Source: Bifidobacterium pullorum subsp. saeculare (lineage in GTDB: Bacteria > Actinomycetota > Actinomycetes > Actinomycetales > Bifidobacteriaceae). Taken from it: DNA of 64,000 nt. How positions within the stretch are numbered: position 1 is the stretch's first letter; each line of letters opens with the position of its first letter. Both the position numbers and the translations under genes were made by a program. Positions 36,052 to 48,985 of this stretch are shown here, one piece after another. The notes below the pieces were generated by a model. That model did not search any database. It was not told the DNA's origin and saw nothing but the letters and a program-made list of their open reading frames with translations. The DNA is taken from assembly GCF_016899725.1 (NCBI RefSeq), contig NZ_JACLYU010000003.1, forward strand, positions 176,359-240,358, written 5' to 3'.

Positions 36052-37575
36052 TCAGCCCACCGATCCTTCCATCTGCAGTTCGACGAGTCTGTTGAGCTCG
36101 AGCGCGTATTCCATCGGCAGCTCGCGGCTGATCGGCTCGACGAAGCCGCGCACGATCATGCCCATGGCCTCCTCCTCGGACAGGCCGCGGCTCATGAGGT
36201 AGAACAGCTGGTCCTCGCTCACCTTGGAGACGGTGGCCTCGTGGGCCATCGACACGTCGTCCTCGCGCACGTCCACATGCGGATAGGTGTCAGAGCGGGA
36301 GAAGTCGTCCACGAGCAGCGCGTCGCACACGGTGGAGTTCGAGGATCCCTCCGCGCCCTTGACGATTTTGACGAGGCCGCGGTAGGCGGAGCGGCCGCCG
36401 CTGCGGGAAATCGACTTGGCCACGATCGTGGAGCTGGTGTGCGGGGCCAGGTGAATCATCTTGGCGCCGGTGTCCTGGTACTGGCCCTTGCCGGCGAAGC
36501 CCAGGGACATCGTCTCCGCCTTGGCGTACGGCTCCGCCAGGATGCAGGCGGGGTACTTCATCGTGGCCTTGGAACCGATGTTGCCGTCCACCCATTCCAT
36601 CGTGCCGTGCTCCTTGACGTAGGCGCGCTGGGTGACCAGGTTGTACACGTTGTTCGACCAGTTCTGCACCGTGGTGTAGCGCACGCGGGCGTTCTTCTCG
36701 ACGATGATCTCCACGATGGCGGCGTGCAGCGAGTCGGTGGAGTAGATCGGCGCGGTGCAGCCCTCGACGTAGTGGACGTAGGAGCCCTCGTCGGCGATGA
36801 TGAGCGTGCGTTCGAACTGCCCCATGTTCGGCGTGTTGATGCGGAAGTATGCCTGCAGCGGGATGTCCACGTGCACGCCCTTGGGCACGTACACGAAGGA
36901 GCCGCCGGACCAGGCCGCGGTGTTGAGCGCGCCGAACTTGTTGTCCTCCGGCGGCACCACGGTGCCGAAGTACTTGCGCACCAGCTCGGGGTAGCGCTGG
37001 ACGGCGGTGTCGGTGTCCACGAAGATGACGCCCTGCTTGGCCAGGTCCTCCTGGATGGAGTTGTAGATGACCTCGGACTCGTACTGGGCGGCCACGCCGG
37101 AGACGAGGCGCTTCTTCTCCGCCTCGGGGATGCCCAGGCGGTCATAGGTGTTGCGGATGTCCTCCGGCAGGTCCTCCCAGCTCTTGGCCTGCTCGCCCAC
37201 CGGCTTGACATAGTACTTGAAGTCGTCGGCGTCGAAGCCCGTCAGGTCCACGCCCCAGTCGGGCATGGGCGTGTCGACGAAGGCGCGGTAGCCCTTGAGG
37301 CGCATGTCGAGCATCCAGTCGGGCTCGTGCTTGTCGGCGCTGATGGCGCGCACGACGTTCTCGTCGATGCCTTTCTTCGCGGCCTCGCCGGCGGCGTCCG
37401 AATCATGCCAGCCGTAGGTGTAGTCGCCGAATTGGGCGATGATCTCGTCATCCTGCTTAATCTTGTCCTCGTTGACGCGGTTGCGGTCGGCCACGTACTG
37501 GCTCATCTCCACGTCAGCCGCGGCTCCCCCGGAATCGACGGACGATCGCTGCGCGGTTTCGTCACTCACCGTCAT
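36052..37575 (-). CDS. sufB: SufB scaffold of the SufBCD complex
   Basis: 507 residues. The scaffold for Fe-S assembly; conserved blocks include [40 protein letters not shown] (with the functional Cys in VEGCTAP) and [15 protein letters not shown]. It shares the C-terminal motif [20 protein letters not shown] with SufD. The ATG at 37575 has AAAGGAG 5 bases upstream. First gene of the SUF operon; no SufR-type repressor gene is adjacent. A TAGTCT box at 37617-37622 (minus) is a possible -10 element. Confidence 0.97.
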   Translation of the reverse strand: MTVSDETAQRSSVDSGGAAADVEMSQYVADRNRVNEDKIKQDDEIIAQFGDYTYGWHDSDAAGEAAKKGIDENVVRAISADKHEPDWMLDMRLKGYRAFVDTPMPDWGVDLTGFDADDFKYYVKPVGEQAKSWEDLPEDIRNTYDRLGIPEAEKKRLVSGVAAQYESEVIYNSIQEDLAKQGVIFVDTDTAVQRYPELVRKYFGTVVPPEDNKFGALNTAAWSGGSFVYVPKGVHVDIPLQAYFRINTPNMGQFERTLIIADEGSYVHYVEGCTAPIYSTDSLHAAIVEIIVEKNARVRYTTVQNWSNNVYNLVTQRAYVKEHGTMEWVDGNIGSKATMKYPACILAEPYAKAETMSLGFAGKGQYQDTGAKMIHLAPHTSSTIVAKSISRSGGRSAYRGLVKIVKGAEGSSNSTVCDALLVDDFSRSDTYPHVDVREDDVSMAHEATVSKVSEDQLFYLMSRGLSEEEAMGMIVRGFVEPISRELPMEYALELNRLVELQMEGSVG

Positions 37576-37720
37576 ATATCTCCTTTGCGGCCCGATGCTT
37601 GCGTTTCCAGCAGCCCAGACTAATCGAATGACGGCGCACACGCCAGAGTCCGCGGCAAAAATCCCACGCCACGGCTGTGACCTGGCTCACGGACAGGGCG
37701 CGCGCAGCCGCCTGCTGACG

Positions 37721-37760
37721 CGATGGGCCGCCATCCCCTGCTCGGGATGGCGGCCCATCG
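37721..37760. terminator. Hairpin downstream of pyrG
   Basis: A 17-bp perfect stem (37721-37737 with 37744-37760) and 6-base loop, about 48 bp past the pyrG stop. Its U-run (TCGTTTTTGA) is on the plus strand, the wrong side for pyrG, so it would terminate plus-strand transcription best and pyrG only weakly. Confidence 0.7.
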
Positions 37761-37807
37761 TCGTTTTTGACGGGGCCGGCGGCACGGCGCCGACGGACCC
37801 GTCAGGC

Positions 37808-40705
<2,898 letters not shown>

Positions 40706-41692
40706 TCACAGGCCGGTGGCCCACAGCAGGGCGCAGACGAACGGGGCGGTCATGAGGATCGAGTCGACGCGGTCCATCACGCCGCCGTGGCCTTTGAGCA
40801 GATGCCCCATGTCCTTGATGCCCAGGTCGCGTTTGATCATCGAGGCGCACAGGTCGCCGAAGGTGCCGACCACGCCGACGAGCACGCCCATGACGACGGG
40901 CACCCACCAGCGGGTGGCCCATGCGGAGGCGTCGTAGGTGCAGGCGAACACGGCGAAGGCGCCGGCCATCGCAAACAGGCAGGATCCGACGAGGCCCTCG
41001 ACGGACTTCTTGGGGCTGATGCGCGGGGAGAGCTTGTGCTTGCCGAGCCAGGCGCCGGCGAACAGGCCGCCGGTGTCGGAGAGGGCGGGCAGGAACACGA
41101 ACATGATGGCGTGCGCCACCGGGTGGCCGTGGAAGGTCAGCCCGATGATGATGGCCGAGGCGAGCAGCGGGATGTACAGCACGGTGAGCACGGACACGGC
41201 CACGTGGCTCAGGCGGCTGTGGTGCCGTTCGCCGCCCTCGTGGTTGAAGGAGGAGCCGAGGCGGGCGCCCGCGTCGGTGGCGGAGAGCTTGCCGGCCACC
41301 GCCAGCGACAGGCGGTTGCCGAAGCTCAGGCGCGCGGTGGCGGCGAGGGACACGAGGATGAGGGAGGCCATCACGCACAGGGACATCGTGGCGAGGTGGT
41401 ACGGCGAATAATAGGTGCCGATGAGCGTGACGGCGGAGCATATCCAGAGCATGACGACGGGGATGTGCAGGCCGACGGTGGCGAAGTCGACGCGCAGCTC
41501 CCACAGGGCCAGCAGCATGAACACGACGACGAGCAGCACGAACAGGTCGATGCGGATGAGCAGGCAGGCGAGGATGGCCACGATGAGCACGATCGCGGTG
41601 CCGATGGCCTGGGGCATGTTGCGCCCGGTCCTCTTGTTGATGTTGTCGATGGTCTCCTCGGCCTCGTCGTGCAGCGACTCGTTGCGTCCCAT
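40706..41692 (-). CDS. cdsA: Phosphatidate cytidylyltransferase
   Basis: 328 residues. Eight or more membrane helices and the C-terminal CDS signature, here SMIKRDLGIKDMGHLLKGHGGVMDRVDS with the metal-binding Asp residues in KRDLGIKD and MDRVDS. It makes CDP-diacylglycerol for phospholipid synthesis. The ATG at 41692 has GGGAGGG upstream, after an acidic N-terminal stretch would otherwise be extended by 26 codons (ATG 41770) that lack a site. Follows frr, with a terminator-like hairpin between. Confidence 0.92.
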   Translation of the reverse strand: MGRNESLHDEAEETIDNINKRTGRNMPQAIGTAIVLIVAILACLLIRIDLFVLLVVVFMLLALWELRVDFATVGLHIPVVMLWICSAVTLIGTYYSPYHLATMSLCVMASLILVSLAATARLSFGNRLSLAVAGKLSATDAGARLGSSFNHEGGERHHSRLSHVAVSVLTVLYIPLLASAIIIGLTFHGHPVAHAIMFVFLPALSDTGGLFAGAWLGKHKLSPRISPKKSVEGLVGSCLFAMAGAFAVFACTYDASAWATRWWVPVVMGVLVGVVGTFGDLCASMIKRDLGIKDMGHLLKGHGGVMDRVDSILMTAPFVCALLWATGL

Positions 41693-41794
41693 CGGTCCCT
41701 CCCCGTCACGGAAAAATGCCTCATCCACTATAGCGGGTGGACTGGCGCGTCCCATGGTCCGCTCCCGCAAGGCGCCATGGGACCGGATGCGCGC

Positions 41795-41832
41795 GGGGCC
41801 GGCCGCCCCATGCTGGGTGTGCGGCCGGCCCC
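41795..41832 (-). terminator. Terminator-like hairpin between frr and cdsA
   Basis: A 12-bp stem (41795-41806 with 41821-41832) and 14-base loop, about 50 bp past frr. A second, shorter GC-rich hairpin lies at 41846-41871. Neither has a strong U-run. Confidence 0.6.
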
Positions 41833-41880
41833 GTGCCTGGCGTCGGCGCGGCCTTCGTGACGGGGCCGCGCGGGGAGGCG

Positions 41881-42435
41881 TCAGACCTCCATGATCTCCT
41901 TCTGCTTGCCGTCGAGCAGGGTGTCGATCTCGTCGGTGACGGACTTGGTGACCTTGTCGAGGTCCTTGAGGAGGCGGTCGCCCTCGTCCTCGCCCATCTC
42001 GCCGTCCTTGACGGCCTTGTCGATGGTCTCCTTGGTCTTGCGGCGAATGTTGCGCACCGCGACCTTGCCTTCCTCGGCGCGCTCCTTGGCGAGCTTGACG
42101 TACTCCTTGCGGCGCTCCTCGGTGAGCTCCGGCATGGTCAGGCGGATGACGTTGCCGTCGCGGCGCGGGGAGGCGCCCAGGTCGGAATCGCGCAGCGCCT
42201 TCTCCACGGCGTTGGCCTGGGAGGCGTCGAAGGGGGTGACCGCCAGCGTGCGCGGCTCGGGCACGCCAATCGTGGCGACGGCCTTGAGCGGCGTCGGGGC
42301 GCCGTAGTAGTCCACGACGATGCCGTTGAGCAGGGCCGGGTTGGCGCGGCCGGTGCGGATGCCCGCGAAGTTGTCCTTGGTGTTGGCGACCGTCTTGGTC
42401 ATCTGCTCCTTGGCCTGGTCGACGAGGTTTGCCAT
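41881..42435 (-). CDS. frr: Ribosome recycling factor
   Basis: 184 residues, the normal length. IRTGRANPALLNGIVVDYYG, the EERRKEYVKLAKERAEEGKV helix and VRNIRRKTKETIDK are RRF blocks. With EF-G it splits post-termination ribosomes. AAAGGAG precedes the ATG at 42435. It lies 64 bp downstream of pyrH, a conserved arrangement. Confidence 0.97.
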   Translation of the reverse strand: MANLVDQAKEQMTKTVANTKDNFAGIRTGRANPALLNGIVVDYYGAPTPLKAVATIGVPEPRTLAVTPFDASQANAVEKALRDSDLGASPRRDGNVIRLTMPELTEERRKEYVKLAKERAEEGKVAVRNIRRKTKETIDKAVKDGEMGEDEGDRLLKDLDKVTKSVTDEIDTLLDGKQKEIMEV

Positions 42436-42499
42436 TGTTCGCTCCTTTGTGTGTGATGGTCTGTTGCTGGGATGCTCGATGCCCCGGATGCCCGGCGCG

Positions 42500-43249
42500 T
42501 CACTCGGCGATGCGCGAATGGGCGGTGGAGACGAGCGTGCCGAGGTCCTCGCCGACGAGGGCGCAGGTCACGTTGCCCGCTTCCTCGAGGCCGAAGACGC
42601 GGATCGGGGTGCGGTTGTCGCGCGCCATCGACAGCGCGGAGGCGTCCATGACGGCGAGGTTGTCCACGAGCGCGCGGTTGTAGCTCAGGGTCTCGTAGCG
42701 CTTCGCGTCGGGGTTCTTGCGCGGGTCGGCGGTGTACACGCCGTCGACGCCGTTCTTGCCCATGAGCACCTCCTCGCAGTGGATCTCGAGGGCACGCTGG
42801 ATGGAGACGGTGTCGGTGGAGAAGTACGGCATGCCGGCGCCGGCACCGAAGATGACGACGCGTCCCTTCTCGAGGTGACGGATGGCCTTGAGTGGGATGT
42901 ACGGCTCGGCGACCTGGCCCATGGTGATGGCGGTCTGCACGCGCGTGGCCTGGCCCTCCTGCTCCAGGAAGTCCTGGAGGGCGAGGCAGTTCATCACGGT
43001 GCCGAGCATGCCCATGTAGTCGCCGCGGGAGCGGTCGATGCCGGCCTGCTGGAGCTCGGCGCCGCGGAAGAAGTTGCCGCCGCCGACCACGATGGCTACC
43101 TGGACGCCCTGCGCGACGGCGGGTACGATCTCCTCGGCGATGCGGCGCACCACGTGGGTGTCGATGCCCACCTTGCCGCCGCCGAACGCCTCTCCGGACA
43201 ACTTGAGCAATACGCGGCGCGGCTTGTCTCCTGCGTCTTCGACAGTCAT
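42500..43249 (-). CDS. pyrH: UMP kinase
   Basis: 249 residues, amino-acid-kinase fold. [13 protein letters not shown] is the ATP-binding start, [11 protein letters not shown] and [15 protein letters not shown] are UMP kinase signatures, and [15 protein letters not shown] sequence appears as [13 protein letters not shown]. It makes UDP, feeding pyrG. The ATG at 43249 has AGAAAGG upstream; the long frame to 43387 crosses the tsf terminator and is unlikely. Confidence 0.97.
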   Translation of the reverse strand: MTVEDAGDKPRRVLLKLSGEAFGGGKVGIDTHVVRRIAEEIVPAVAQGVQVAIVVGGGNFFRGAELQQAGIDRSRGDYMGMLGTVMNCLALQDFLEQEGQATRVQTAITMGQVAEPYIPLKAIRHLEKGRVVIFGAGAGMPYFSTDTVSIQRALEIHCEEVLMGKNGVDGVYTADPRKNPDAKRYETLSYNRALVDNLAVMDASALSMARDNRTPIRVFGLEEAGNVTCALVGEDLGTLVSTAHSRIAE

Positions 43250-43322
43250 TCGATGCCTTTCTCTCGGCCTTCCCAGGCTTAGGGCTGTATACCGGCTCAC
43301 CAGCATATCGACGGCGGGCGAC

Positions 43323-43355
43323 GCGCGGGCCCCGCAAAACGCGCGGGGCCCGCGC
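43323..43355 (-). terminator. Terminator between tsf and pyrH
   Basis: A 13-bp perfect GC-rich stem (43323-43335 with 43343-43355) and 7-base loop lies 66 bp past the tsf stop, upstream of pyrH. It suggests that pyrH has its own promoter or that only part of the rpsB-tsf transcript reads through. Confidence 0.8.
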
Positions 43356-43420
43356 CCCGGGTGGGACGCGGGCCTCGCGTTGCGCAAACGGTCCGAAGAC
43401 GGATCAGCGAGCGGTCAGGC

Positions 43421-44272
43421 TCACTCCTCCTCGCCCTTGCCGACCTCGACGCGGGCGAAGGCGATGGCCTTGCCGCCCACTTCCTTGAACAGGTCGCCGA
43501 CGGTCTTGGACGGATCCTTGACGAACTGCTGCTCCAGGAGCACGGTCTCCTTGTAGAAGGCGTTGAGGCGGCCCTCGACGATCTTGGGGATGATCTTCTC
43601 CGGCTTGCCTTCGGCCTGGGACTTCTCGGTGGCGACGCGGGTCTCGGACTCGACCACGTCGGCCGGGACGTCCTCGCGGGTCAGCCACTTGGCGCCCATC
43701 GCGGAGATCTGCAGCGCGGCCTCGTGCGCGACGGCGGCGCCGGCCTTGTCGGTGGCGATCATCGCGACGATGCTCGGCGGCATCTCGGCGGACTTCTTGT
43801 GGGCGTAGATCTCGACGTGCTCGCCGGAGACCTTCGCGAACTGGCCGATCTTGATGTGCTCGCCGAAGGTGGAGGCCTCCTCCTTGACGAACTCCTCGAC
43901 GGTGCCCTCGCCGGCCTTGGCGGCGTTCGCCTCGGCGGCGGAGTCGGCGCCGGCCTCGATGGCGTAGCCGAGCACGGTGTCGGCGAACTCGACGAACTTC
44001 GGGGTCTTGGCCACGAAGTCAGTCTCGGAGTTCAGCTCGATCGCGTAGCCGGTCTGGCCCTCGGCGGTCACGACGACCTTGGAGGCGATGGTGCCCTCCT
44101 GGGCCTTGCGGCCCTCGCGCTTGCCGGCCGCGGCGATGCCCTTGGCGCGGATGATCTCCTTGGCGCGGGCGACGTCGCCTTCGGCCTCGGTCAGGGCCTT
44201 CTTGACGTCGAGCATGCCGGCGCCGGTGTCCTCGCGGACCTGCTTGATCAGAGCGGCGGTAATAGCTGCCAT
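43421..44272 (-). CDS. tsf: Elongation factor Ts
   Basis: 283 residues. VREDTGAGMLDVKKALTEAEGD is the N-terminal UBA-like domain (written here as overlapping family signature), followed by ELNSETDFVAKTPKF and a coiled-coil part. It is the nucleotide exchange factor for EF-Tu. GGGAGAG precedes the ATG at 44272. Second gene of rpsB-tsf, after an 84-bp gap with a hairpin. Confidence 0.97.
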   Translation of the reverse strand: MAAITAALIKQVREDTGAGMLDVKKALTEAEGDVARAKEIIRAKGIAAAGKREGRKAQEGTIASKVVVTAEGQTGYAIELNSETDFVAKTPKFVEFADTVLGYAIEAGADSAAEANAAKAGEGTVEEFVKEEASTFGEHIKIGQFAKVSGEHVEIYAHKKSAEMPPSIVAMIATDKAGAAVAHEAALQISAMGAKWLTREDVPADVVESETRVATEKSQAEGKPEKIIPKIVEGRLNAFYKETVLLEQQFVKDPSKTVGDLFKEVGGKAIAFARVEVGKGEEE

Positions 44273-44322
44273 GTTGTGCTCTCCCTGTTCGTTAGCGGAA
44301 AAACTTGGACGTGATGGGACCG

Positions 44323-44350
44323 GGGCCGCGCGGGATGCCCCGCGCGGCCC
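44323..44350 (-). terminator. Intercistronic hairpin between rpsB and tsf
   Basis: A 12-bp stem (44323-44334 with 44339-44350) begins 6 bp after the rpsB stop. On the minus strand no strong U-run follows, so partial termination or mRNA stabilisation is likely. It may make S2 and EF-Ts levels differ. Confidence 0.65.
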
Positions 44351-44356
44351 GACGGG

Positions 44357-45181
44357 TCACTCGGCCTTCGGGGCCTCGACCTCGGTCTCGGCGGACTCGG
44401 CGGCCGGAGCGGACTGGTTCTCCAGCAGGTCCTTCTCCCAGGCGGCCATCGGCTGCTCGGCGGACTCACCCTCGGCCTTGGCGGCCTTGCCGGAGCGCTC
44501 GAGCAGACCATCGGCGACGGCGTCGGCCATGAGCGTGGTCAGCAGCTCGATGCCGCGGATTGCGTCGTCATTGGCCGGGATCGGGTACTCGACGGACTCG
44601 GGGTCGGTGTTGGTGTCGACGATGGCGACGACCGGGATGCCCAGCTTGTGGGCCTCCTCGACGGCCAGCGCCTCCTTGTTGATGTCCACGACGAACATCG
44701 CGGAGGGGGTGCGGGTCATGTTACGGATGCCGCCCAGCTGCTTGGCCAGCTTGTCCTTCTCGCGCTCGAGGAGCAGCAGCTCCTTCTTGGTCAGGCCGGA
44801 GCCGTGCACGTCGGAGAAGTCCATCTCCTCGAGCTCCTTGAGGCGGGAGACGCGCTTGGAGACGGTCTGGAAGTTGGTCAGCATGCCGCCGAGCCAGCGC
44901 TCGGAGACGTAGGGCATGTTCACGCGGGTGGCCTGGGCCGCCACGGCCTCCTGGGCCTGCTTCTTGGTGCCGACGAAGAGCACGGTGCCGTTGTGGGCGA
45001 CGGTGGTCTTGATGAAGTCGTACGCCTTGTCGATCATGTCGAGCGACTTGAACAGGTTGATGATGTGGATGCCGTTGCGCTGGGTGAGGATGTACTGCTT
45101 CATCTTCGGGTTCCAGCGGCGGGTCTGGTGGCCGAAGTGCAGGCCGGCCTTCAGCATCTCGCTCATGGTGATCTGAGCCAT
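44357..45181 (-). CDS. rpsB: 30S ribosomal protein S2
   Basis: 274 residues. [19 protein letters not shown] and [10 protein letters not shown] are bS2 signatures, as are [19 protein letters not shown] and [17 protein letters not shown] 45-residue C-terminal tail rich in Ala/Glu is an actinobacterial extension. The ATG at 45181 has GAGG 10 bases upstream. The frame stays open far upstream, but the start is fixed by homology. A 241-bp gap separates it from def. Confidence 0.97.
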   Translation of the reverse strand: MAQITMSEMLKAGLHFGHQTRRWNPKMKQYILTQRNGIHIINLFKSLDMIDKAYDFIKTTVAHNGTVLFVGTKKQAQEAVAAQATRVNMPYVSERWLGGMLTNFQTVSKRVSRLKELEEMDFSDVHGSGLTKKELLLLEREKDKLAKQLGGIRNMTRTPSAMFVVDINKEALAVEEAHKLGIPVVAIVDTNTDPESVEYPIPANDDAIRGIELLTTLMADAVADGLLERSGKAAKAEGESAEQPMAAWEKDLLENQSAPAAESAETEVEAPKAE

Positions 45182-45422
45182 GGTATCGCTACCTCTTTCT
45201 TGTCGGTTCTTGCCTGGCCATGCGCACCTGCGTGCAACGCTCCCCGCTGGTGCGGGTTCGCGCCGACCGACACAGGCCGTCGCGGGCATGGCGCGTATTG
45301 GGTGGTGCGCCGGTAGGCATTGTTCGGGTGGTCCGGAGCGCCTGCGACCGCGCCCCTCGCCGGGGTGGCACACCGCATGCCACGATACGTGGGACGTTGG
45401 ACCGGCCCCGGCGGCCGCGTTC
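45182..45422 (-). other. Long rpsB leader region
   Basis: 241 bp without a credible gene lie between def and rpsB on the same strand. The minus strand holds GC-rich segments able to fold but no single strong hairpin. S2 leaders in other bacteria often carry autoregulatory RNA; I cannot identify one here. Confidence 0.35.
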
Positions 45423-45908
45423 TCAGCGGGCGGCCTGGCGCATCTGGCGCATCGCGGCGCGCCGCTCGTCCTTCTCCAGACGGTCGAGGTAGACGTGGCC
45501 GGCCAGGTGGTCGGTCTCGTGCTGGAGCATGCGGGCGAACAGGCCGTGGCCCTCGAGCACGACGGTTTTGCCATCGAGGTCGATGCCGCGCACGCGCGCG
45601 TACTCGGCGCGGCGGGTCTTGTACCACAGGCCGGGCACGGACAGGCAGCCCTCGTCGCCGTACTGCTCGCCGCTTGTTTCCTCGAGGACGGGGTTGAGCA
45701 CATAGCCGATCTTGCCGTCGATGTTGTAGGAGAAGGCGCGCAGGCCCACGCCGATCTGGTTGGCGGACAGGCCGGCGCGGCCGGGGTCGTCCACGGTCTC
45801 CAGCAAATCGTCCACCAGACGGCGGACGGCGGGCGTGATCTCCTTGATCTCGTCGCAGGGCGTGCGCAGCACGGGGTCGGGCACGACGCGGATCTGACGC
45901 ATGGACAC
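45423..45908 (-). CDS. def: Peptide deformylase
   Basis: 161 residues. All three metal-enzyme motifs are present: AGLSANQIG (motif 1, normally GxGLAAxQ, here with Ser), EGCLSVPG (motif 2, metal Cys) and QHETDHLAG (motif 3, HExxH variant HETDH). It removes the formyl group from nascent proteins. I chose GTG at 45908, with AGGAG 8 bases upstream; ATG at 45902 would be too far from the site. It lies 5 bp after the acyl-CoA synthetase stop codon, so the two are co-transcribed. Confidence 0.95.
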   Translation of the reverse strand: MSMRQIRVVPDPVLRTPCDEIKEITPAVRRLVDDLLETVDDPGRAGLSANQIGVGLRAFSYNIDGKIGYVLNPVLEETSGEQYGDEGCLSVPGLWYKTRRAEYARVRGIDLDGKTVVLEGHGLFARMLQHETDHLAGHVYLDRLEKDERRAAMRQMRQAAR

Positions 45909-45913
45909 GGTGG

Positions 45914-48013
45914 TTACTCCTTCTCGGTCTCGTTCCTCTGGCCGGCGGCCGGGGCCGACGGGACTCCGCCGTCGGCGGACGGGGCGTTCTGGCCGGCCCC
46001 GTCGGAGGCATCACCGACGGGGCCGGCCCCGTCGTCCTCCTCGTGCTGCCGCTTGATCTTCTCGGACACGCTAGCAAGCGAATCCGACACGTTGGCCTTG
46101 GCCTGCTCGTAGGCCTGGGTCATGTTCTCGGCGGCCTGGCGGGCGGTTTCGGAGGTGCGGTCGAGAATCCGCACGGTGGCCGGCAGCGGCCGGGCGGCGG
46201 CCTTGGGGGCGTACAGCTCGCCGTCGATGACGCCGGCGTAGCGTTCCAGCACCTTGGGGCGGACGACCTTCATGCTCGGGGTGAGCGTGCCGGTCTCCTG
46301 GCTGAACTCCTCGTCGAGGATGGCGAATTTGCGCACGGATTCGGCGCGCGAGACGTTCGCGTTCGCCTGGTCCACGTACTGCTGGACGAAGGAGCGCACC
46401 GCGTCGTTGCGCGCCGCCTCGGCCATCGGCATGTCCGCGTCGAGGCCGCGGGAGGCGAGCCAGGAGCGCGTCATCTCGGGGTCGAGCTCGATGAGCGCGG
46501 AGATGAACGGACGGCCGTCGCCGATGACGACGGCGTGGCTGACAATCGGGCAGGTGCCGATGACGTCCTCCATCGGGGCAGGGCTGACGTTCTTGCCGCC
46601 GGCGGTGATGATGACGTCCTTCTTGCGGCCGGTGATGAACACGTAGCCGTTGTCGTCGATGGTGCCGAGGTCGCCGGATTTGATCCAGCCGTCGGCGGTC
46701 ATCGTCTCGGCGGTGAGCTCGGGCTGCTTGTAGTAGCCGAGGAACACGTTGGGACCCATGAGCTGCAGCTCGCCGTCGTCGGCGACGCGCACGCCCATGC
46801 CCGGGCCGGGCTTGCCGACGGAGCCGACCTCGTTGTCCGCGGCCCAGCACACGAGCATCGGGGCGGCGGTCTCCGTCATGCCGTAGCCCTGGATGAACGT
46901 GATGCCGTCCATGCCGTTGAAGAAATGCGCCAGGTCCGCATTCAGCGGCGCGCCGCCGCAGGCCAGGTACCTGAGGTTCGGCCCCAGCGCGGAGCGGATG
47001 GAGGCGCCGACGGTGCGCATGTAGAAGAGGTGCTCGGCCCGGGCCCGCAGGCTGTGGCCCTGGCCGGCCTGGTCGTCCTTCGACCACTGGGCGAAATGCG
47101 CGTAGGCGCGGGCGAAGATGCGTCCGGCGATGCCGTTGCCCGCCTTCTGCGAGGCGGCGTTGTACACCTTCTCGAAGACGCGGGGCACGCCGAGCAGATA
47201 TGTGGGCTTGAAGGAGCGCAGGTCGGCGAGCAGGTGGGCGGCGCCGGGCAGGTAGCCGACGACGCCGTGCCCGCCGATGGCCACGTACTGGATGTAGCGG
47301 GCGAAGCAGTGCGCCAGGGGCAGGAACAGCATGAGGCGGTTCGGCCGGTAGAGCATGTCCTCCAGGACGATGTAGCCGTTCTTGACGATGTGGGTGAAGT
47401 TGCGGTGGGAGAGCATCGCGCCCTTCGGCTTGCCGGTGGAACCGGAGGTGTGCACGATGGTGGCCATGTCGTCCGCCTTGACGCGGGCGATGGCGCGGTC
47501 GAGGTCGTCGTCGGAGACGGCGGCGCCGAAGTCCGCGACAGCATCCAGACCGTCGGCGGCGAAGTTGAACACGTACTTGAGAGCCGGGTCGGCGGAGCGC
47601 ACCTGCTCCAGCGTCTGGGCGTGGGCGTCGTCGCCGGCGAAGGCGATCATCGGCTCGGTCTCGGCGATGATGCCCGCGGCCTGGCGGGCGGAGTCGGTCT
47701 CGTAGATCGGCACGCTCACCACGCCGATGGCGGCGCAGGCGAAGTCGACGACGCCCCACTCGTAGCAGGTGGAGGCGTAGATGGCGACCATCGTGCCGGG
47801 CCGGGCGCCCAGACCCATGAGGCCCTTGGCGATGGCGCGCACACGGGCGAGCATCTCGCCGGCGGTCACGTCATGCCAGGCGCGGGTCCGCCGGTCCTGC
47901 CACTGGGCGATGAGGTCGTCGGGGTCGGCTTCGGCGCGGTCGGCGAGCAGCGAGAAGATCGTGTCATCCTCGGTGGTGACATATGCGGGGTCGGAAATGT
48001 ACTCACGAAGCAT
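45914..48013 (-). CDS. Long-chain fatty acid-CoA ligase (copy 2)
   Basis: 699 residues. AMP-binding motifs are [30 protein letters not shown] and [16 protein letters not shown] with [20 protein letters not shown]. After the enzyme domain there is a C-terminal tail of about 80 residues: a helical part ([20 protein letters not shown]) and a low-complexity Asp/Gly/Pro end, absent from the other copies. It activates fatty acids. The ATG at 48013 has no ribosome binding site, but a TATAGT box ends 7 bases before it, implying a leaderless mRNA. Upstream of def in the same operon. Confidence 0.92.
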   Translation of the reverse strand: MLREYISDPAYVTTEDDTIFSLLADRAEADPDDLIAQWQDRRTRAWHDVTAGEMLARVRAIAKGLMGLGARPGTMVAIYASTCYEWGVVDFACAAIGVVSVPIYETDSARQAAGIIAETEPMIAFAGDDAHAQTLEQVRSADPALKYVFNFAADGLDAVADFGAAVSDDDLDRAIARVKADDMATIVHTSGSTGKPKGAMLSHRNFTHIVKNGYIVLEDMLYRPNRLMLFLPLAHCFARYIQYVAIGGHGVVGYLPGAAHLLADLRSFKPTYLLGVPRVFEKVYNAASQKAGNGIAGRIFARAYAHFAQWSKDDQAGQGHSLRARAEHLFYMRTVGASIRSALGPNLRYLACGGAPLNADLAHFFNGMDGITFIQGYGMTETAAPMLVCWAADNEVGSVGKPGPGMGVRVADDGELQLMGPNVFLGYYKQPELTAETMTADGWIKSGDLGTIDDNGYVFITGRKKDVIITAGGKNVSPAPMEDVIGTCPIVSHAVVIGDGRPFISALIELDPEMTRSWLASRGLDADMPMAEAARNDAVRSFVQQYVDQANANVSRAESVRKFAILDEEFSQETGTLTPSMKVVRPKVLERYAGVIDGELYAPKAAARPLPATVRILDRTSETARQAAENMTQAYEQAKANVSDSLASVSEKIKRQHEEDDGAGPVGDASDGAGQNAPSADGGVPSAPAAGQRNETEKE

Positions 48014-48020
48014 GTCCCCA

Positions 48021-48049
48021 ACTATAGGCCCGGCCGGCCCGCGCCGTCA
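48021..48049 (-). promoter_or_regulatory. Promoter of a leaderless acyl-CoA synthetase mRNA
   Basis: On the minus strand TGACGG (48044-48049), 17 bp, TATAGT (48021-48026), then 7 bases to the ATG at 48013. The -35 box overlaps the stop codon of the upstream gene. Confidence 0.6.
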
Positions 48050-48586
48050 TCCCATGTCGGCGAAGGTGCACTTCCAGATGCCGCCGAAGCGGTTCAGCTT
48101 GACGTTGGACAGGTAGATGACACCGCCGATGGTCAGCGCGGAGTCCATCTCGAGACTGGTGGGGTTGACGAGCATGCCGTTGAGCCACACCGGCACGACC
48201 GGCATCCGGGTGAAGCTGTCGAGCATCCGCTTGTCCTTGAGCATGTGATGGTCGAGCAGGCGGGCCATCAGCCGCATCCGGTCCAGGCATTCGTCGGTGA
48301 CGACCTTCCTCAGGCGGTCCGGGTCGAGCCGCCCGCGCAGCACATCCGCCGTGTAGCAGGCGATCCGGCACGCGTGCAGGGCCAGGCTGTGGCATTGGTC
48401 GGCGAAGCTGTCCCCCGGGAACACGCAGGCGATGTGATAGGGCACCGCGCCGCCCGCGAAACCCACCGCAAGGCTGCCCTCGTAGACGTGCAGATCCCCC
48501 GGCGAGGGAATTCCATCATATGTGGATTGACGGTGCTCGGACTGATGGTATGCGAACTGACTCGGCATGGAAGAACTACGGTCCAT
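48047..48586 (-). CDS. Small actinobacterial protein, possibly Rv3235-like
   Basis: 179 residues, no signal peptide or membrane segment. Its second half has a helical block (CRIACYTADVLRGRLDPDRL, then DECLDRMRLMARLL) followed by strands ending WKCTFADMG. This order, an alpha-helical region with a GR-P turn, then VPVWLNG and a final W-x-C-T, recalls the actinobacterial Rv3235 family of unknown function; I am not sure of it. ATG at 48586 has AAGGA upstream; an in-frame ATG lies at 48568. Overlaps the promoter of the next gene. Confidence 0.7.
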   Translation of the reverse strand: MDRSSSMPSQFAYHQSEHRQSTYDGIPSPGDLHVYEGSLAVGFAGGAVPYHIACVFPGDSFADQCHSLALHACRIACYTADVLRGRLDPDRLRKVVTDECLDRMRLMARLLDHHMLKDKRMLDSFTRMPVVPVWLNGMLVNPTSLEMDSALTIGGVIYLSNVKLNRFGGIWKCTFADMG

Positions 48587-48903
48587 GATCCAGCTTCCTT
48601 TCCCCGGTCGCCTTGGCGGCGACCAAAATCTCACCACACCACCGAACGCCGTCACCGTCAAATCCGAGGCATCCCCCCGTATCAGGGAGCCCCGGACCGG
48701 GAAGGGGGTGTCTGTCTCACGATGTGACCGTTGCGTGCGGGTTGCGCGATGGATCGGCCGTGGATGATCGGTTTGCGTCGCGGTTGCGCGATGGCGACGG
48801 GGAAGTTCGGGGCAATGACGCGACACGCCCGGAGTCCGCGTGACATGCCCGGTGCCATGCCCCTCCCCTCCCCCGCGCCATCGTTCCTACGCCTCAGACG
48901 ACG
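48587..48903. other. Gene-poor stretch with a 42-bp-period direct repeat
   Basis: No credible gene. Two similar 20-bp segments end in the identical GTTGCGCGATGG (48741-48752 and 48783-48794), 42 bp apart. Otherwise the segment probably holds the promoter of the gene starting at 48586. Open frames crossing it lack starts with sites. Confidence 0.5.
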
Positions 48904-48978
48904 ACGGGGCGGCCCTCCCGTCCGGGAGGACCGCCCCGTGAAGCACTGGAGCGGGCCGCCTGTCAGCCGGCGGCCCGC
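48904..48978 (-). terminator. Tandem hairpins downstream of the GuaB3 gene
   Basis: Two stems follow the gene ending at 48986: 48951-48960 with 48969-48978 (10 bp) and, farther on, 48904-48919 with 48924-48939 (16 bp with one mismatch). Together they probably end the guaB3 transcript. Confidence 0.75.
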
Positions 48979-48985
48979 GGCGCCG

